NCBI GenBank assembly: GCA_014058105.1
Contig: JACGCM010000786.1
Span: 1,240,001 to 1,304,000 of the forward strand
Direction of reading: 5' to 3'
DNA from: Kingdonia uniflora
Lineage: Eukaryota; Streptophyta; Magnoliopsida; Ranunculales; Circaeasteraceae
Length of the DNA: 64,000 nt
Part shown: positions 1-9,807 of the stretch, piece after piece
How the letters are laid out: every line of letters begins with the position of its first letter
Position numbering within the stretch: position 1 is the first letter of the stretch
Translations under genes and position numbers: made by a program
The notes under the pieces: model-generated
The model's database searches: none
Seen by the model: the letters and a program-made list of their open reading frames with translations, nothing else
Told to the model about the DNA's origin: nothing

Positions 1-250
1 TTAGGGATCTTCCTGCAGTGCGAGAACCACAAGTTTCTTCGTTTAGTACCACGAAATCTTGTATAGGATAAGCATTCAAGATATGGCCCTGTGACTGAAA
101 TCTTGTATAGGAGGTCGTTTTGGACGATGTAACATTTTGCGTTATCAAGTACACGCCTTCTTTCCGTGGGGTCTTGAGGGAGTTCTCTGTCAAATTTGTT
201 CTTAGTACCAATATACTTGAGGAAAGGCCATCTCCAGTCGTCCTCATCCT
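1..250 (-). pseudogene. Integrase N-terminal zinc-binding region (partial, frameshifted)
   Basis: The minus-strand translation shows the usual lead-in to gypsy integrases (a conserved tryptophan, LP-D-P, then YIVQNDLLYK and GPYLECLS). After a frameshift comes NEETCGSRTAGRSL, which corresponds to the H2C2 zinc-binding consensus HEG-CG-H-GGRSL. The histidines are lost (NEE and SRT in place of HEG and SHT), so this finger could not bind zinc. The catalytic integrase core lies outside the window. Confidence 0.7.
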
Positions 251-251
251 C

Positions 252-690
252 TTAAATTCTGTTAATACTGGGGTTCGATATTACTTCAATCTTGAAATAT
301 CGAGCTTCTGAGCCCAGAACTCCTACGAGAAATGTGAGGGAATCAGAATGTCTATTTTCTCCGCATGGCAAATGTTCGGTGGAAATTTTCTTGAATCTAC
401 TCATTCTGTCGGCTACGGCAGCTGCATAGTTGATCATTTTCCCATTCTTCTGGAATTTTTTTGTGTAATGGTTTACAATTAGCAGAGAGTCCGTATATAC
501 AGATAGCTCGGATACTCCAATTTTTAGAGCCATGTCTAAACCGTGAATCATTGCCTCGTACTCTACTGTATTGTTGGTTTCCTTGAAATTTAATCGGATT
601 GCCTTTTTAATTCTATCATTAGAAGTCGTGATCAGTACGATTTTGATGCCTGATCCTGTGGGTCCAGAGGATCCATCAGTCAGTAGACGT
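252..690 (-). pseudogene. Second (archaeal-type) RNase H of Tat-type gypsy element
   Basis: The translated stretch contains LLTDGSSGPTGSG, then NNTVEYEAMIHGLDMALKIG, then LSVYTDSLLIVN, and later ENRHSDSLTFL. These line up with the RNase H active site: Asp in TDGSS, Glu in EYEA, Asp in YTDS and the last Asp in SDSL (usually ADAL). All four acidic positions survive. The domain sits between the reverse transcriptase RNase H and the integrase linker, the expected place for the extra RNase H of Tat elements. This part is open for about 145 codons, longer than most of the element. Confidence 0.8.
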
Positions 691-707
691 CATCCCTTTT
701 ACGTTAT

Positions 708-1190
708 CTAGTCTGCCCTTTCTTCGAGTTGTTCTTCATGAGTTTCGGCGGTGGCATCTTCCCAGTCAGGATCTTCTACGTGGAAGTCGACAAGGAAATC
801 CGCTACGGCCTGGCCCTTTTCAGAATGTTTGGGTTCGAATCGGATGTCATGCTCGCCAAGAGTGACTGACCATTGTTGGACTCGCCTTGATTTTTCTCGT
901 TTGGATAACATTTCTCGTAGAGGGTAGTTGGTCACTACTCGGATTGAGTGGGCCTGGAAGTATTGTCTCAATTTTGTGAGGTATAAACAAGAGCCACAAT
1001 AGTTTTTTTGACCTGGCTGTATCGAGATTCTGCTGGAGTGAGAGTTTTACTGATGAAATAGACGGGCTTCTCAGTTTTCTCCTCAAGCCAAATAAGAATG
1101 GAACTTAATAATTCTTCAGTAACTGCGAGATAGATGGCAAATTCTTCTCCTTCGCTAGGTGTGCTCATTACTGGTGGTGATCCCAAGTAA
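708..1190 (-). pseudogene. Reverse-transcriptase-linked RNase H of gypsy element
   Basis: Two overlapping reading frames carry the gypsy RNase H signature. One has IYLAVTEELLSSILIW and EKPVYFISKTLTPAESRYS. The other has VVTNYPLREMLSKREKSRRV and the end IRFEPKHSEKGQAVADFLVDF. The switch of frame near 970-1000 shows an indel. The C-terminal KGQAVADFL motif is strongly conserved in plant gypsy elements. It continues directly from the reverse transcriptase upstream on the minus strand. Confidence 0.8.
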
Positions 1191-1318
1191 AGTTTTAATT
1201 ACTGAAAAGCTACTTCAGACTCTGCTGTCCATTCGATTTTGTGGTTTTTCTTAGGTTTCAGCTTTGTCGTCCCCTCACGTAGTAAGTGGAACAACCATCG
1301 ACAGTGATCAAACGATTT

Positions 1319-2150
1319 TTAGACGAAACGATTAATTGCGGTAATCTTCCCTGCTAACTTCTGGACGGCATTCTTCGTTCTGGGGGAAGGCATGGATAAT
1401 AGTGCGCGGATTTGATCTGAATCGGCCTTAATACCGTGCTTATTGATCAAGTGACCCAGGAATTTCTCTAATTGAACTCCGAACTGGCATTTGTCAGGGT
1501 TGAGTCTCATATTGTAGAGTTGGAGGATATCAAAGGTCGTTTGCAAATCCGCAATGTGGTTTTCCTTCTTGAAACTTTTACACAACATGTCCTCTATATA
1601 GACCACCATTATTTTTTCGAGATGGTCTTTGAACTTTTGGGTCATCAACCGCTAGTAAGTAGCTCCAGCGTTCTTGAGACCGAATGGCATGACTTTGTAG
1701 CAGTATAGGCCGTGTTCTGTAATGAAAGCTGCCTTTTCTTGGTCTTCAAGTAACATAGGTATCTGGTTGTAGCCTGACGGGCGTCCATCATAGACAGGAG
1801 CTTGGTCCCCGACGTAGAGTCGAGCAGGTTATTAATAGCTGGGAGTGGGAAACTATCTTTTGGAGTATGTCTGTTCAGGCCGGTAAAATCCACGCATACC
1901 CGGATCTTCCCATTCTTCTTTGGTACTGCTACAATATTCGATATCCACTCTGGATAGTTGGCCTTTTAGATAAAACCTACTTTGATAAGTTTTTCGATTT
2001 CCTTGTTGACCTCATCGCGAAGTCTAGGTTCTAAAGTTCTCTGCTTCTGTTTGATAGCGATGGTTTTATCCTTCAAGTTGAGCTTATGATAGGTCAGGTT
2101 TGGATCGATACCCGGCATCTCGTGAATCGTCCAGGCAAAGACGTCACTTT
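1319..2150 (-). pseudogene. Reverse transcriptase of gypsy element, catalytic motif altered
   Basis: The minus strand reads, in order, VFAWTIHEMPGIDP, RLRDEVNKEIEKLIKVGFI, PKKNGKIRVCVDFTGLN, FPLPAINNLLDSTSG, MMDA, then VVYIEDMLCKS and FLGHLINKHGIKAD. These are the fingers and palm blocks of a gypsy reverse transcriptase. Two signs show it is inactive. The YVDD box is YIED, which replaces one catalytic aspartate with glutamate. In-frame stops and frame changes occur near 1890-1970. The region also produces shadow reading frames on the plus strand, which are not genes. Confidence 0.85.
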
Positions 2151-2375
2151 TTTCTTTTAGGGACTGGATGAGAGTATCGCGTTCTACTAGGGGAGATGGG
2201 TGCCAATATGTCCCCTGCTTGGGTTCACTGATTTCAACGTACTTTGTGGTCTCTGCGCTGGGCAGATGTTGCCTCGCAGTGTTAACTGTATAGTTCTCTG
2301 TAAGGTTTTCTGTAATTTCTATACGAGTTGTTGCTCGGAAGGTACTGGTTCAATGACGATGGAATTTTTGCACGC

Positions 2376-2870
2376 TCAAGCTAATTTCTGGCTCCCTTTT
2401 ATTTCGTGCACACTACCCTCCCACTCGAAACGGAATACCAAGTGGTAGGTTGATGGAATAGCGTGCATATTGTGTAACCAGCAACGACCCATGATCCCTA
2501 GATATCGGGACTTTGTGTTGACTATGTAAAAGACAACGTCCAGTGTCACCGGCCCTGCGGTGATGGGGAACACGATCTTCCCCACACGTTCTTCCTTGGA
2601 CCCGTTGAAACCACAGACATTAGCGTCGTTGGGCTGAACCTTATCGGAGTCCCATCTGGTCGATCGTGCTCTGAAAAAGGAGTTCAATGGTGATGCCTGT
2701 GTCAACCATCATTGTATGGAACACCATGTTCTGCATTTTCAACATGATTATCAAGGCATCATAGTGAGCATAATTGACATGCCGAACGTCACAATCGTCG
2801 AAAGAGATCCCAGTTCGCTGAGAGCTGGATACTAAAATTAAACGTGCTTCTTTATCCTACATGGACAGAT
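2376..2870 (-). pseudogene. Aspartic protease region of gypsy element
   Basis: The minus-strand frame at 2705-2376 reads NDANVCGFNGSKEERVGKIV, then VTLDVVFYIVNTKSRYLGIMG and CWLHNMHAIPSTYH. This matches the C-terminal half of the retropepsin-like domain of plant gypsy elements (F-N-IL-GR-WLH...A-PST-HQ). The DTG-type catalytic aspartate should lie just upstream, near 2706-2800, where a stop interrupts the frame. The domain sits between gag and reverse transcriptase as expected. Confidence 0.65.
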
Positions 2871-2934
2871 CATGACATTGGGTGACACGCCTTCGCTTGC
2901 TTCTGTTTGATTCTCTGACGACCTAGGTCTCTAC

Positions 2935-3840
2935 GAGATGTGATCCAGAAGGATCTAGGAGAAACTGGAGTTTTTTACCAAAGTTGTTCGAACGAGGTTG
3001 AGAGTCGTTCGAACGACTTGAACCCTTGGGCCAAAGTTCCAGGGGAGGTGTTCGGTCGTTCGAACGACTATCGTAATTCCAGTTCTAGTAAGAGTTTTAA
3101 ATATCCTTTAGAGTTGAATTAGAGTGGATTTCAAGTTGGATTGTAACTAGGACTTGTAACCTCTATAAAATGGCAAACCTAGGCTAGAGTTAATTATCTA
3201 GAGTTTAGATCATTGTTCTAGGTTAGATTTGTTAGAGTTCAGAGATTAAGAACTTAGGGTTTAGAGTTTCGTTTGTAATTACTTGATTCAGTAATTAGAT
3301 CTATTTATATCTCCCAGAAAATTGAGTTCATCTGTTCTTCTACTAACCTATTTGCTGTCCTCTTCGTATTATGGATTAAGATGACAGAGCGAGATGTGGT
3401 ACAAATGCTTTTCGGCCACGGGTTCATCCACTTGCACAGCTGTAGTGGATGAACGACTATCGTAATTCCAGTTCTAGTAAGAGTTTTAAATACCTTTTAG
3501 AGTTGGATTAGAGTTGGATTTCAAGTTGGATTGTAATTAGGACTTGTAACCTCTATAAAATGGCAAGCCTAGGCTAGAGTTAATTATCTAGAGTTTAGAT
3601 CATTGTTCTAGGTTAGATTTGTTAGAGTTTAGAGATTAAAAACTTAGGGTTTAGAGTTTCTTTTGTAATTACTTGATTCAGTAATTAGATCTCTTTATTT
3701 CTCCCAGAAAATTGAGTTCATCTGTTCTTCTACTAACCTATTTTGCTTTCCTCTTCGTATTGTGGATTAAGATGACAGAGTGAGATGTGGTACAAATGCT
3801 TTTCGGCCGCGGGTTCATCCACTTGCACAGCTGAAGTGGG
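2935..3840 (+). mobile_element. LTR insertion with a 389 bp tandem duplication
   Basis: Two near-identical direct copies, 3062-3450 and 3451 to about 3838, each begin at GAACGACTATCG and each contain a TATA-like CTATAAAATGGC on the plus strand. The first copy is preceded by an extra stretch with several GTCGTTCGAACGAC palindromes, like the U3 of an LTR. Each copy ends with about 60 bases that, read on the minus strand, encode gag-like AVQVDEPAAEKHL. The repeat unit is therefore LTR tail plus host gag. The simplest reading is an LTR inserted into gag, followed by local tandem duplication across the junction. Confidence 0.7.
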
Positions 3841-3849
3841 GTTTTTGTA

Positions 3850-4470
3850 ATTCCCGTTCTTATAACTTTTCACGTCCACTATGTATTCGTGCATTCGTCC
3901 ATCCGCAAAGATATATTCTAACAAACGTTGTAGGGTAAAATATTGTTCTGTCTCATGATGTCGGACCTTATGGTGAATACAGTACGGTTTGTTCTCGATC
4001 GGCTGCAGGTACTGTGCATTTCAGAAGAATTTGTCTTTTTGCAATATAGGATATATGTTGGCTATAATCACGTTCATCTTTGGAAGGTAAGGTCGAGGCA
4101 AGTTACTCCCCTTCCGAGGTCGCTCATCGTTGGGTTTGGTTCATTTTCTGTTTCTTCCTTGATCTGATATCCGATTGAAATCGAAGTGGTTCGGCTGATC
4201 TCGAGCTGTCAGCGCTAATTTCTGAGGTTTTTGTCTGTCGGACACCATCCGTTCTAGGTCGATGTATCCGTTGACCTTTTCGATCATGTCCTCCAATGTG
4301 GTGGGTTTGTTGAGGACGAGGTACTCCTTTGTTCGGCCATCGACTAGTAAGGCGTTGGTGAAAGCAGAAATAGTGATCTTTTGGTCGAGTCGATCCACTT
4401 GTAGTGTCGACGATATCTACCATAGCAGTAAAATTTGTAGTGTCGAAGGCGCGTCGAAATAGGTACAACT
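3850..4470 (-). pseudogene. gag region of Tat-type gypsy element
   Basis: The minus-strand frame 4398-4141 reads ITISAFTNALLVDGRTKEYL and then TTLEDMIEKVNGYIDLERM. This is the end of the retrotransposon gag domain, where FxxGL...L-K--P-TL-EMI--A--YI-LE is typical. The downstream part, towards 3733, is broken into short frames and interrupted by the LTR duplication. A related gag lies at 56745-58440, so the window holds two members of the family. Confidence 0.7.
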
Positions 4471-5400
4471 ATGTGTTAACATAGGTATATAGTATTACCC
4501 TTTAAGTACTTATTTTCAATTACAATTGAAAAACTGTTTATATGTGTTCCTAAATAATTTCTTTGGCGGTTGTCGCTAATACTTACAGGATAGTTACTGG
4601 TATTGGTGGCTTACAAGTCTTACTAAATGGACTCACCAACTACATAATAACGTCCCACATACTGTTGGTTGTCAGGTAAATAATACATTATTTTATCTCA
4701 GTAGTTTTAGCGCTACTGGAAAATTATATAGTGCCGAAGGCGCGTCGACGTTGTTGCCGTGGCGAGCCACGGGTAGTACTAGTGTACAACTATTCTAAAA
4801 TAAAATGTTTAATCAGGTCTTTATTTTCTTTCAAAATTTACAAATTCGGTCAAGCAAATGGGAATACTCATAGTAGTTGATTCAAAACTGTAAACTACTC
4901 GTGATTGAATATCGACTTATTACTGCAAAAAAAAAAAAAAAAACCAGTTAGGTGGATTCGAACCTAATGATAGCAATACGGTTTAATTATGTTATTATTA
5001 ATGATGATAACTATAACCTAGAGTCTCCTGTAAGCATATTTAATGTAAAACTATCATATTAATTTAGCTTTGTTATTTCAACTAGTATGATAATTATATG
5101 CTTAGAACAGCTTAGTTTGAGATGATAGTACAAATTTAAAGTCTGAAGACGATATGTAGGTTTCTCCCTAGAAGTATTGAGATGCCAAGGAAAACATCAC
5201 AAGAAATTATTTGGAAATCTGGTAATGAGCCATAAGTTTTACCGCAAAGGCAGATATCTAGTAGACACAACAAAGACATATATCTAGTAGACAAAGTGAT
5301 GACTGCAAGAAAACAAATAGACGAAGTGAACTAAAATGAACAACATTTTAAGGATGAAGCAATAGAAAGCCTAAATAAAACCAACCCCTGTTATTCAACT
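4471..5400. other. Gene-free stretch with a short direct repeat
   Basis: No coding region is visible. An 18 bp direct repeat around GAAGGCGCGTCGA occurs at about 4439 and 4731. Each copy is followed, after a gap in the second, by a GTACAACTAT box, so a short segment was probably duplicated or belongs to a decayed element. A poly-A run lies at about 4927-4943. Confidence 0.4.
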
Positions 5401-5459
5401 AATCACAATCAGCTCGGTTCAACACTTCTCTAATCCTCCTCTTGCTTGTCATCCTCATC

Positions 5460-6890
5460 CTATTTGTCTTCGGGAAAATCTTTCAAGACGGGTTCGAGCA
5501 TGGTGAGCACCTTCGACATGTCACACGGCCTCATCTTAGGGTCCTCGTTCAAGCATTGGATAGCCACATTAACAAGGTAACCCACTGCCCTTTCATCAAC
5601 CCCCTCATCCGCCAGAAGTCTCTTATCTATCAGATCTAAAAGTCTCTTTTCTTCTAATTTTTTATGCACATAGGCAAGAGAATTTCGTTGTTCCAGTTGG
5701 CTATTACCACCACTGATGAAAATATCTTCGCCTTCCTTGTTGAAGCAAACATAGCGTTGGCCTAAAAACATATCCATAAGTACTTTACCATAACTAAATA
5801 TATCAACAGATTTCTCCTTAGCGTGACCAGAATTCCACTCAGGGGCAATGTAGTGGAAAGTCCCTCTCGTCAGTTCTGTTTGAAAACTTTTCTCATCTAT
5901 ACTCATTTGCTTACACATCCCCAAATCAGATAAAACTCCTCGAAAATCGTCACCCACTAATATATTTTCGGGTTTAATGTCAAGATGTAATATCTGCTTA
6001 CCGCAATCTCTATGAAGATATACAAGGGCCTTGGCAACATCGACTGCGACCTTGCATCTCTTTTTCCAATTTAAAAATCGACCATTGGGGTAGTCCTTTC
6101 CAGGGAAAATCCATGAATCCAGCGACCCATTTTTGAAAAGGTCGTAAACAATGTAGTAGAACCTGCTTGTTTCACTCACATGAGAACAATATCCGTGAAC
6201 ATGTATAAGATTAAAATGTCGCGCGCTTGAAGTTGCGATGAGCTCGCTCAGGAATTCTTGCTCTCCATAAATCTCCCGCTCAATTCTTTTCACCGCTACC
6301 AATGTCCTGCACTTCAAGATGCCCTTGAAGACTTGACCAGACCCACCACCACCAAGCTTATCACTAAAGTTCGTGGTGGCTGTTTTGAGCTCTTCGTAGT
6401 GAATTTTTTTGACAAATCCAGCTTCAATAGCTTCGAGTCCATCAACCTTACTTGCTCTAACCATGGCTCCACCACTACCAAGCATATTGAGGTCTTTGTG
6501 CTGGATTTCCCCAACAAGTATAGAAACCTTACTTTTGTTGTTGTACTTTTTGTAGTGAAATGCGAGAAATAAATACAAGATGAAGAGGAAGATCATTGAG
6601 AGTCCGCCTAAGAGAATCCTTGTAACGCTCATGAATTCGTAGAGGAAGAGGAAGCTCTTTGAGAGTCCATCATAGGCATAAGATAGTGCTGTGATTATTA
6701 ACACTAGAAGAGCAATAACCTGCACTTGCTGGTTGTACCCTTTGTAGAGAAAAACATAGAAGTAGAAGGAAGATACATACACGATGAAGAGAATCCCTGT
6801 AACACCGGTTGCATAGAGGAAGCGGAAGCTCTCTGAGAGTCCATAGAAATAAAATACCGCTGTGATTGACCCTAGAAGAGCAACCTTCAT
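5460..6890 (-). CDS. Receptor-like protein kinase (At5g20050-like) with multi-pass N-terminus
   Basis: This is a 476-residue single-exon frame. The N-terminal 120 residues hold several hydrophobic segments built from a repeated module (GLSESFRFLYATG... and DGLSKSFLFLYEF...). The kinase domain runs from about residue 163 to the end: glycine loop at 180-187, catalytic lysine in VAVKRIE (K201), HLDIKPEN in place of HRDxKxxN (D304), DLG in place of DFG (D322) and APE at 349-351. All residues needed for phosphotransfer are present, so activity is plausible. The order YEELKTATTNFSDKLG...SLDSWIFPG resembles the At5g20050 group of membrane-associated serine/threonine kinases. It lacks an extracellular lectin or LRR domain. 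The ATG is supported by an MKV start repeated in the frame just upstream, which overlaps it by four bases. Confidence 0.75.
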   Translation of the reverse strand: MKVALLGSITAVFYFYGLSESFRFLYATGVTGILFIVYVSSFYFYVFLYKGYNQQVQVIALLVLIITALSYAYDGLSKSFLFLYEFMSVTRILLGGLSMIFLFILYLFLAFHYKKYNNKSKVSILVGEIQHKDLNMLGSGGAMVRASKVDGLEAIEAGFVKKIHYEELKTATTNFSDKLGGGGSGQVFKGILKCRTLVAVKRIEREIYGEQEFLSELIATSSARHFNLIHVHGYCSHVSETSRFYYIVYDLFKNGSLDSWIFPGKDYPNGRFLNWKKRCKVAVDVAKALVYLHRDCGKQILHLDIKPENILVGDDFRGVLSDLGMCKQMSIDEKSFQTELTRGTFHYIAPEWNSGHAKEKSVDIFSYGKVLMDMFLGQRYVCFNKEGEDIFISGGNSQLEQRNSLAYVHKKLEEKRLLDLIDKRLLADEGVDERAVGYLVNVAIQCLNEDPKMRPCDMSKVLTMLEPVLKDFPEDK

Positions 6891-7381
6891 TTGGTTGCTA
6901 TACTTTTATATAGAAAATTGTTTTCCTCTGGTATAACAAATGTATAGAGATAGCAGAAAAAATCAAGGATGCGGTTTGGATGAAGAGAATTATCAAGGAA
7001 TACCACAAGAAGCACATTACAGATGAAGAGAACCCCACTAATACCGAATGCGTAGAGGAAGAGTGTCACGATGCAAGGGTTTAACACTTTCTCGTACTCT
7101 CTGTAGACAAATTTGGCACTCAGTCGAAAATCTTTGCCGATGCAGATGATAAACAAGATGGAGGGAATGACTGCAGTACCGAATGCAAAGAGAAAGAGGA
7201 AGCCTTTTGAAAGACCATCACAGTAATTAGATATTACCTGTGCGGCAATGCTTGTAATAAACAATAAAATTGCAACGCCAAAATTTAGCTCAAATGAGGA
7301 AAGAATCGTTAAAATGTTTGATACCTTCATTTTGCTATTTTGAGTCTCAACATGTTGGGTAGCCATTAAACCTGGGAACAC
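6887..7381 (-). CDS. Membrane-module frame upstream of the kinase, probable partial duplicate
   Basis: This 164-residue hydrophobic frame overlaps the kinase start as ATGA. It contains DGLSKGFLFLFAFGTAVIPS and a second, weaker module (LFLYAFGISGVLFI), both similar to the repeats at the kinase N-terminus. It also has its own KMKV, like the MKV start of the kinase. I read it as a duplicated N-terminal part of the same gene. It may be joined to the kinase by a frameshift or an unseen intron, or be a relic exon. There is no kinase or other recognisable domain in it. Which ATG is used cannot be decided from sequence. Confidence 0.45.
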   Translation of the reverse strand: MFPGLMATQHVETQNSKMKVSNILTILSSFELNFGVAILLFITSIAAQVISNYCDGLSKGFLFLFAFGTAVIPSILFIICIGKDFRLSAKFVYREYEKVLNPCIVTLFLYAFGISGVLFICNVLLVVFLDNSLHPNRILDFFCYLYTFVIPEENNFLYKSIATK

Positions 7382-7647
7382 TATTGAAAGAATCAGTTAA
7401 GAGATGACTCTTGAAAAGATGTAGTGTTTTAGAATGCCCAATTGAATATTTCAACTCCATCAACATGTTTATATTTAAAGAACCACCAATAAAGCTTACC
7501 CACATGACACCTTAATGAAAGCTACAACGATTATAATGTTTTAATTGACCTGCGACCAATGTTTAAAATAGTACCATACCATCTTAATTTATTGAATACT
7601 CCTCATCAACGACTTTATCGTGATGTTTGATAATGCCATGATATTAA

Positions 7648-8613
7648 ATTTGGACTATGTCCCCCAAATAAAATTGTATATTTAATTTTGCCCCCTCGAA
7701 CTAACGAATATCGTGGTCTACCCCACTTCCTCTATTCTCCCCCGGTTCAGTATGTGGACTCGACTTGACCAGTCCAACTTTGAATTAATACCAAGACTAC
7801 CCTTGACTCCCTAACTGCTCATCTTTCATCGTCCAAAGCGTAATGGCACGTGTCTTAATTACAACCATTATATTTGAATTAACGGCTCAGATTAAAACAT
7901 TTTCCACCATCGATCTAATGCCATGTAATCAGATCCGAGAGCCATAAACAACTCCTAACATTCGTTCTAGGGAGGGTGGGAGACTTAACTTCTTTCCCCC
8001 TTTTTACATCTTTCTAAGTCTCACATCTCTCTCTCTTTCATTTTCGTATCATGGAAACCCTAGGTTTCGTTTCTCTCTCTCTCTTATCTTTATGTCATTT
8101 CTCTGTCACAAATTGAACAAATTTCAATCTACAAAATATAATGACTCAATTTAGCTTTGCCCCCTATAAAAATGTCTACAATTGTCATTACCCCCTAAAG
8201 CTTGAAGCAATGCTCTAATGGCAGGAACAAAAAATCTCAAAACCCATAAATTTGTTTCAGTAATGGCCAAGATATGCTTGCCTGAGACGATTCATCGCCA
8301 CCACCAATTTCATTATTCAAAAATTTGGAACTAAAGACTACATATGAGGGAGAAGAAGTAGTTTTGAATTTAGAGATGGGCCATTATTTTTTTACAGATC
8401 TCGAGACATCGAACTGTAGAAGAAAGATGTAGGATTTAAGAAATTTGAAACCAAGGGTAGCCTTGGTAGTTTATCTAAGTTAGACTAGTCAAGTCAAGTA
8501 AACCTTTTGAACCGAGCGAGAAGAGAGGAAGTGGGGGCTGTAGACCATAATATTGGCCGGTTCGGTGGGGCAAGATTAAATTTGTCCGTTTATTTGGGTG
8601 GTATAGTCTAAAT
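7648..8613. mobile_element. Terminal-inverted-repeat element (foldback or MULE-like MITE)
   Basis: The left end begins ATTTGGACTATGTCCCCC and the right end, read in reverse, begins ATTTAGACTATACCACCC. The similarity continues inwards for about 135 bases on each side, including CCCACTTCCTCT and GACTTGAC blocks. Length is about 966 bp. No transposase frame is visible inside, so it is non-autonomous. A convincing target duplication was not found. The element starts about 270 bases upstream of the membrane frame at 7381, so it lies in the likely promoter of the kinase locus. Confidence 0.75.
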
Positions 8614-8672
8614 CGCTCATAAATAAATTCTGGGAGAGGATCAGCGACATGGAAATGTCATTTTTGCCAAAA

Positions 8673-9240
8673 TGTTGGCGACACTTAGGAGTAACTTTTG
8701 TAATATCTGTAAAATACTAATGGTCTTTTGTAATATTTCTGGGGTTGTGCATAGTCCTTCAAATGGGCCTTTGTTGGAGGCTCATGGTCGTTCGAACGAG
8801 ACTCGGTTTTTTTGTCTAAAAATTGACCCAATTACAATCTTCGCTTGGTTTGCGTGAATTCGCTCAAACGAGACTATAGTCGTTCGAACGACGATGCGGA
8901 GATTTGTTTTTTTGGAGGTCGTTTAGACCATTGATTCTACATTGTGATTCGTGTTAATTGTAATAAGTCTCCCCACTGTATAAGGGAGACTTAGGGTATT
9001 TCTTAGCCACCCTGGTGAGATCTATTTGTGAAGATTTCTTTTGAGAGAAAAACTTGAGAGACCTCAAAATGGTTTGTGATTGTAACCTTGGATTCTTAAA
9101 TAAAACTTTCTCTCTATTTTGTGTAGACGTAAGCAATTTGCCGAACTACGATAAATGTGTATTCTTTTGTGATTGTGTTTTTTTCTTTAGTTTGTTCATC
9201 GCTAATCGGATCGAATCTGTAGTGGCTTATTTCCAATACT
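8673..9240 (+). mobile_element. Copia-type LTR remnant (probably solo)
   Basis: Near 8786-8900 there are copies of GTCGTTCGAACGA, also seen at 3000-3070. They are followed by a compact promoter-like GTATAAGGGAGACTTAGG and the block TGCCGAACTACGATAAATG, a variant of the U5 box CCGAACCACGTAAA common in plant copia LTRs. No coding region adjoins it on either side. Ends are approximate because no target duplication was found. Confidence 0.6.
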
Positions 9241-9278
9241 CAACCTAAACCCAGATTTTAAACTTCAGCCCGATTGGA

Positions 9279-9807
9279 TGTAAAAGCCAGTTCTAAAATT
9301 CAAGCTCAGGTCTCAGCATTCGACCATCACGCATTTACTCGACCTCGTCAACAAACACGTGGCGCATTTATGACACATTATGGAGCGGTTACAAGGAAGA
9401 AGAGTTACTCAAGCCGTTACTCGACAATTATGAAGACTCATCAAAACCTGATATTGTAACGTTCCTCTTTAAAGCAATGACGGTCATGTTATAAGACCTA
9501 TAAATAGGACCAGAGAGTGACAGATTAGGGGGAAGTTGCAAAAACACATCTGAGGGAGGCTGCTCTAAGACCTTTTAAAAGACCTTCTAAGAGACCTTTC
9601 TCTACATCTCTCTCTCTCTTTGTAATAGCTAACAATCTATAAACATCTCTCTTTTTCTAAAATCCTCAGGAGAGGTCGTAGTTTTTAACCCATTCAAGGG
9701 TTTTCCACGCTAAATCTAGTGTTAATTACTTTCAGTTATTAGCTAACATTCTATATTTCAAAGGTGTAAGGCACTATCTTCGTCCAATACGAAAATAGGC
9801 TATTACA
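9279..9807 (+). mobile_element. LTR, first copy of a close pair
   Basis: It begins TGTAA and ends TTACA, and includes a TATA-like CCTATAAATAGG, a CT-rich leader and the block GAGAGGTCGTAGTTTTTAAC. A second copy ending at 10487 shares these blocks in the same order. The two are too close for a normal internal region. Similar blocks also occur at 61062-61440 and, reversed, in the LTR at 58465-58924. Confidence 0.65.

Larger units (their letters stand above)
1..4470 (-). mobile_element. Ty3/gypsy retrotransposon remnant, Tat-type, internal region
   Basis: On the minus strand the order is gag (about 4470-3850), protease region (about 2870-2376), reverse transcriptase (about 2150-1319), RNase H (1190-708), a second archaeal-type RNase H (about 690-252) and the integrase zinc-binding domain (250-1, running off the window). 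A second RNase H between the first and the integrase is the hallmark of the Tat/Ogre branch of plant gypsy elements. Frameshifts and stops break every gene, so it is a dead copy. A foreign LTR separates gag from protease. Its own LTRs were not seen here. Confidence 0.85.

Noticed and set aside
1472..1708. 78-residue plus-strand frame
   Set aside because: It is the antisense of the minus-strand reverse transcriptase.
4940..4975. tRNA-like T-arm on the minus strand (TTAGGTTCGAATCCACC)
   Set aside because: Only the loop matches. The stem does not pair, and no D-arm, anticodon arm or A box is found upstream.
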